A stretch of DNA of 37,367 bases from Trichinella spiralis. Lineage: Eukaryota > Nematoda > Enoplea > Trichinellida > Trichinellidae. The position numbers and the translations under genes are program-made. Shown here in pieces: positions 32,641 through 37,367 of the stretch. The notes under the pieces were generated by a model that was not told where the DNA came from, made no database searches, and was given only the letters and a program-made list of their open reading frames with translations. The stretch covers positions 1,988,029 through 2,025,395 of the forward strand of contig CM012953.1 in assembly GCA_000181795.3 (NCBI GenBank), written 5' to 3'. The first letter of the stretch is position 1, and each line of letters begins with the position of its first letter.

Positions 32641-34249
32641 ATGGGCAACTTGGCTCAACGAAGAGCTGCTCAAGTACGCTGGTTAAAGACTGCCATGGAA
32701 AACATGGAAGCAGCTGTAGATGGTAGTGCTGAAACAAGACAGATTTGTTTCGCAAAGCTTATGGACACATGATCACATGACACAAGCTGCTCGATAGCAC
32801 TATGGACCAGAAAGCAATTGATGTTTATACTGAAGAAAGAGAAACTATGTGTGCCGACATAACAGAGTTCAAAATCATGGTGGAAAACAAGGAACGTGAA
32901 CTTGTGGCTCAAGAATGTAAACCTTCATTGTCTATGCCAATTTCTCAAGCCGGAAGCTCGAACGTGCGACTTCAAAAAATGGAGATAAAGAAATTCAATG
33001 GTGAGTACTATGATTGGCAACGGTTTCACGATGAATTTGAGGCAACGATCAATTCCAATCCGAATTTGTCAGTGGTTGAGAAATTCAATTATTTACGATT
33101 GTTATCTGGGAATGCAGAAACTGCTATTCGGGGATTGATTCTGAATGCGGTTAATTATGAAACTGCATTGACCATCCTAAATGAGAAATTTGGTGACCCT
33201 CAACTCCTTATTGAAGAACACTTGAAGAGCTCACAAAACTTACCGGTAATAACGAATCAGTGGGATTCGAAACGGCTGGAAAAATTTGTGAACGATATGG
33301 AGATTCATATACGTGGTCTGGAAACGTTAAACACTCCACCTGTAGTGTATCAAGCAGTGTTGATGCCATTAATACTATCTCGACTGCCGAGAGAAATTTC
33401 TGTGGAATGGAAACGTCAAAATCCAAACCGACAGAAAGATATGTATGAATTACTGTCATTTCTGAAGACAGAATTAAAAAGTCGAGAAGTACCAACGTTT
33501 CCAAGGAGAGAAAGAAATTTCGTATCTCCATTTCCACCCAATAGGAAGACAGTTCCACGAGGACAGTATACTACAGCCGCATTACAAACTACTGTAAGAA
33601 AAGCTTGCTTTATTTGTGGGAAAGATCATGCATTAGAAAACTGTCCTAAGTTCATTTGCATGAGTCCTAAAGAAAGAATGGCGAACATCAAGAAGCTGGG
33701 ATTGTGCTTCTTATCCTGAAGAAAAGCCATTTAGTAGCAACTTGTAAAGCAAAGTTGAGGTGTCGAGTGGAAGAGTGTTCTAAGCGTCATCACCCGTTGA
33801 TTCATCTGAACCAAGAGAGACGTTCGGTCATTGAAAACCAACCTAATACACTAGAGGAAAATAAAGTTCATGTTACTCATGCTATGGTTGGTAATCGAGG
33901 CACATTGCTTCAATCAGCCCGTGCTAGACTATATAATGAAGAAGGAAATTCTATGGTTGTCAACTGTTTATTCGATAGCGGTTCACAACGCTCTTTCGTG
34001 AAGAAGAGTGTCGCAGAAGCTTTAAGCTTAAAAGGCCCTTTCGAAACAGTGAACATAGAATCTTTCGGAATCATTAATAGTGAATGTTTACGAGTACGCC
34101 GGGTAAAATTTTGGTTGACATCGGTGAGAGACAAGTCTCACAAGAAACAAATGGTGGAAGCATTGTGTTTAAAGAAAATCACTGATCGTCCGAACGTCCG
34201 TTTGAATATTAAACGATATAGCCACTTCACATCCTTGCAATTAGCATAA
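32641..34249 (+). mobile_element. BEL/Pao gag and protease region (fossil)
   Basis: The gag part shows a DUF1759-like segment ('KFNGEYYDWQRFHDEFEA') and a zinc-knuckle-type motif ('CFICGKDHALENC'). The protease part has a DUF1758-like motif ('CLFDSGSQRSFV'). It belongs to the broken element at 31592-36683. Confidence 0.8.
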
Positions 34250-34356
34250 AATTTTACTGATTTATCTCCCACCTTTGACGTACTTATTGGCCTGGACTAC
34301 TATTATGACTTTATTAATCATAAAGGGTCATCATAAAGGGTCAAGAGGGAGAACCG

Positions 34357-36683
34357 ATGGCAATACATTCCACCTTGGGATGGATCATCTGTGATCCGAC
34401 TCCAGGAAAAGTTACCACGAAAAGCACCAAGATGTTTGCAAAAGTAGAAGATCATCTTGATGATATTTTGAAGAACTTTTGGGATATGGAAGCCGTCGGA
34501 ATAAAAGAGGAAAAAAAGGAAACCGATTCAAAAACCTCACAACTGTTTGAGAAAACAGTACATTTTGACGGGGAAAGATACGAAGTACAGCTTCCTTGGT
34601 CAAATGAAGAATCGAAACTACCAAACAATTATAAGCAGGCTTTGGATCGATTAATTCAAACAGAACGGAGCTTGCGAAGAAACCCTACCAAGGCTCAGTT
34701 ATATGAGGATGGAATGAAAGAATATCTAGAAAATGGATTTGTCGAAGAAGTGAATGACGTACAAAGGACGACCTGGAAGAACGTGGTATCTACCACATCA
34801 TACCGTCCTAAGAGAAGACAAATCCAGCACGAAATGCCGGATAGTGTTTGATGGATCCGCGCAATTTCGTAATGACTCCCTCAATAGACAGTAAGATCCA
34901 GGACCTCCGCTTCAAAATGATCTGGTCAAAATATTATTACGTTCCGCAGATTTCGTGTAGGACTGCAAGCAGACATCAAAGATGTTCTTGCAGATTGGGC
35001 TACATGAAAAGGATCGAGATGTTACTCGATTTCTATGGAGAGAGTTGGGATCTCAAAAAGCACCGCGAATATTCCGCTTCAGGCGAGTATGCTTTGGGCT
35101 TACTTGCTCGTTATTCCTGGCATTGAGCGTGACGGGACATCACGCATTAAAGCATCTACAAGGATTCCCACTAGGGGCGAATCAAGTTTTGGAGAATATG
35201 CATGTGGACGATATCGTATTCTCAGTAGATGAAAATGAAGAGGCCAGAGAAACTGCGAGACAGTTGGTGGCATTGATGAAAAAAGGCGGATTTCATCTGA
35301 CTAAATGGGTCAGCAATTTGGGCGCGGTGTTGGCGGATGTACCGTCAGAAGATATATTGGGAAAGAACACTAGGACATCAAAGATATTAGGCATCGTTTG
35401 GGACTCGGCAAACGATGAATTAGTTTATAGTGTTCTTTCTGATGTCGATCCTTGGTCGCGTGACACAAAACGTCAATTGATAAGTGTTACTGCGAAGGTG
35501 TATGATCCCCTTGGTCACCTTTCTCCATACATAATAAGGGCGAAGGTAGTATTTCAGAAGTTGTGGAAAAAAGGCTTAAATTGGGTTGATGAGTTACCAT
35601 CAGATCTGCAAAAGGAATGGCAGACATGGAAGATGGAATTGTGTGATATATTAGATATCCGAATTCTAAGGTGTCTCATCCCATTTCCTGGTTCTACAAT
35701 GAATAAAGTTGAGCTGCACGCGTTTGGAAACGCATCGGAAACTGCCTATGGAGCAGTGGTCTATGTAGTAGTGAATAAAGAAGACAACAGCTCAATATCG
35801 AATGTTGTAATGGCCAAATCGAGGGTTGCACCTTTGAAGAAGATGACTCTCCCTCGTTTGGAATTAATGGCAGCACAGATGGTAGCTAAATTGATAACCT
35901 TCGTAAAAGATACATTAAAAATTAGGATCTACAGATTGACTTGCTGGATAGACAGAAAGACTACGTTATGTTGGATAAAAGGTTCGTCACGAAGATGGAA
36001 ACCTTTTATCCTAAACCGAGTCGAGAATATTCAACAGTTAGTGGAACCGTCTCAATGGAGACATTGTCCAACTAACTCAAATCCGGCGGATATACTGAGC
36101 CGTGGTTCAACAATAAATCAACTACGGGCAAAATCATTGTGGTGGAATGGTCCTACTTGGCTAACTGATGAAGATAGCTGGTCAAAAGATATAGATTCGG
36201 CTAAACCAGAGGAATATGATGCAGAGTATTGTGTTACAGAAGAGAGACGATCAGTAAAAGTGTTAGTGGAGTTAGTGGAGAATATCTACTTGAATCCAGA
36301 ACGGTATGAACACTTCGACCGTCTGTTACGAATAACAGCATTTTGTATACGGTTTGGGAAGAATTGTCGTCTGCCTAAACCAGATCGTCTGGTAGGATAC
36401 GTTACACCGTTGGAAATACAAAATGCCGAAAATTATTGGATTCGCAAAGCGCAGCATGAACGCTTTTCAACGGAGATCTACCAGTTATCTAACGAAAGGC
36501 AAATTGCTGCAAATAGCAGATTACAGCAATTTGATCCATTCCTAGATGAATATGGACTACTGAGAATTGGAGGACGCCTTCAAAATTCTGATTTACCAGA
36601 ACACACGAAACATCCAATACTTTTGCCAGATAAACATCCTACTACCACCGCAATAATACGAAGATGCCATCTGCGGCAATCTC
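34357..36683 (+). mobile_element. BEL/Pao RT and RNase H region (fossil)
   Basis: The reverse transcriptase region carries the family's catalytic box in 'ENMHVDDIVFS'. It is followed by the Pao/peptidase A17-type region, RNase H ('LHAFGNASETAYGAVVY'), and the first part of the integrase zinc-binding region, where the element ends abruptly. It belongs to the broken element at 31592-36683. Confidence 0.8.
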
Positions 36684-37273
36684 CATTTAGATACTATAAA
36701 TAACTTGTTTACACGAATGCGTAGCAATTGACTCCTGGGAAACATTACGTTACAAACTGGAAATACTTGGCACTTGGCCAACTATTTGTTTTCTGCTAAA
36801 AATAAGCAATCGATATCGCCAGAGAGTGTGTTGGAAACTCTCAATTCCTGGAATTGGGGTATATTTAGATATCAATGAGAATACGTCATTGTGCACGAGA
36901 AGCGTGTGTATATATGAGAGAAGAAGAGCAGTACGAGTAGTAGCAGAGCAGTACGAGCAGTACCAGAAGCAGTACCACCAGCAGTGGTAAAAAGTGATAG
37001 TAGCAGTATCAGTCGTAGATGTTGTGAAGACAACCGTGTGTTTGAGCGTTATTGTTGTTTTGAGATCGTTGAGTAAAATTGTTTCTCTCTGATTGTCGTT
37101 ATTACTGAAGGCAATAAATTTGTGTGGACTGATATTTGCTTGGACGCAGTAGTTATCACAATTAACAAAGAACCACAGAAAGCTTATTCGTCACGAGGAC
37201 GAATAAGGCGCAAGGAACTACAGTCAGTATTGGAACCCGATTGTTAGTTATTAAAAGTGTAGTCTTTACTACA
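36684..37273 (+). mobile_element. LTR-like unit, inverted partner of 30978-31567
   Basis: The 568-bp LTR-like sequence (36706-37273, TG...CA) is preceded by the same 22-bp tail as its partner. A TATA-like box near 36907 and an AATAAA near 37113 give the usual LTR layout in the plus orientation. It joins the broken integrase region on its left and a TATTA array on its right. Confidence 0.8.
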
Positions 37274-37367
37274 TATTATATTATGTTGTATTAATTATAT
37301 TATATTATATTATATTATATTATATTATATTATATTATATTATATTATATTATATTATATTATATTA
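37274..37367. repeat. (TATTA)n microsatellite
   Basis: A long pentanucleotide array begins within a few bases of the LTR end and runs to the window edge. Its true length is unknown. Confidence 0.9.

Larger units (their letters stand above)
31592..36683 (+). mobile_element. BEL/Pao LTR retrotransposon, broken copy
   Basis: A plus-strand element of a second BEL/Pao family. It has a likely 5' LTR (31592-32515), a putative primer-binding site (32525-32542), a gag region (about 32641-33719), a DUF1758-like protease region (33704-34249), and RT/RNase H up to the start of integrase (about 34357-36683). It is missing most of integrase and any 3' LTR of its own, ending where the inverted LTR-like unit begins. 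Several breaks (roughly four or more) are visible, so it is clearly non-functional and older than the element at 14960-21090. Confidence 0.85.

Noticed and set aside
30970-37280. target duplication around the inverted LTR-like unit
   Set aside because: The flanks gatatg and tattat are both AT-rich but do not give a convincing repeat.
1-37367. tRNA, rRNA and CRISPR arrays
   Set aside because: A read through both strands found no convincing tRNA box A/B pair, no rRNA similarity and no regularly spaced repeat-spacer array. This was by eye, so a weak tRNA could be missed.

Overview
The window looks like a repeat-dense, AT-rich contig from a nematode. A clade I parasite such as Trichinella is my best guess, by inference only. 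The reasons are very short spliceosomal introns (about 60 bp), multi-PAN-domain secreted proteins, a GILT-family gene, and a transposon set of FLYWCH/MULE, ZBED/SCAND3-like hAT and BEL/Pao elements. Nothing prokaryotic is present.

Host genes. There are two paralogous six-exon genes on the minus strand (2590-5265 and 26846-29548). Each encodes a predicted secreted protein (565 and 560 aa) with a signal peptide and five PAN/apple-like domains, one domain per exon. They lie in a roughly 6.3-kb segmental duplication (441-6695 and 24673-30977), which also carries the 3' part of a hAT transposon. Between the copies sits an apparently single-exon GILT-like thiol reductase gene (22688-23488, minus). 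A possible small two-exon gene of unknown function lies at 13863-14251 (minus).

Mobile elements, left to right. A MULE-terminus-like fragment lies at 1-60 and a truncated hAT at 441-1827. A head-to-head palindromic MULE occupies 6877-11659, with inverted ends of about 550 bp and two unequal transposase copies. An unclassified coding-like repeat occurs in opposite orientations at 9721-10215 and 11880-12475. A possible solo LTR is at 14371-14788. A young BEL/Pao element on the minus strand (14960-21090) has 384-bp LTRs and a 5-bp target duplication, and contains a 749-base assembly gap. A hAT with both ends lies at 24438-26059. An older, broken BEL/Pao element on the plus strand (about 31592-36683) is bracketed by two matching 568-bp LTR-like sequences in inverted orientation (30978-31567 and 36684-37273). 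The window ends in a pentanucleotide microsatellite.

The most interesting signal is the PAN gene pair. The introns are almost identical, but the coding exons differ several-fold more, mostly by amino-acid-changing substitutions, including a sharply bounded hypervariable block in the last domain. This suggests diversifying selection or gene conversion in a secreted protein family. All exon structures were read by eye from splice sites and reading frame; no alignment or database search was run.
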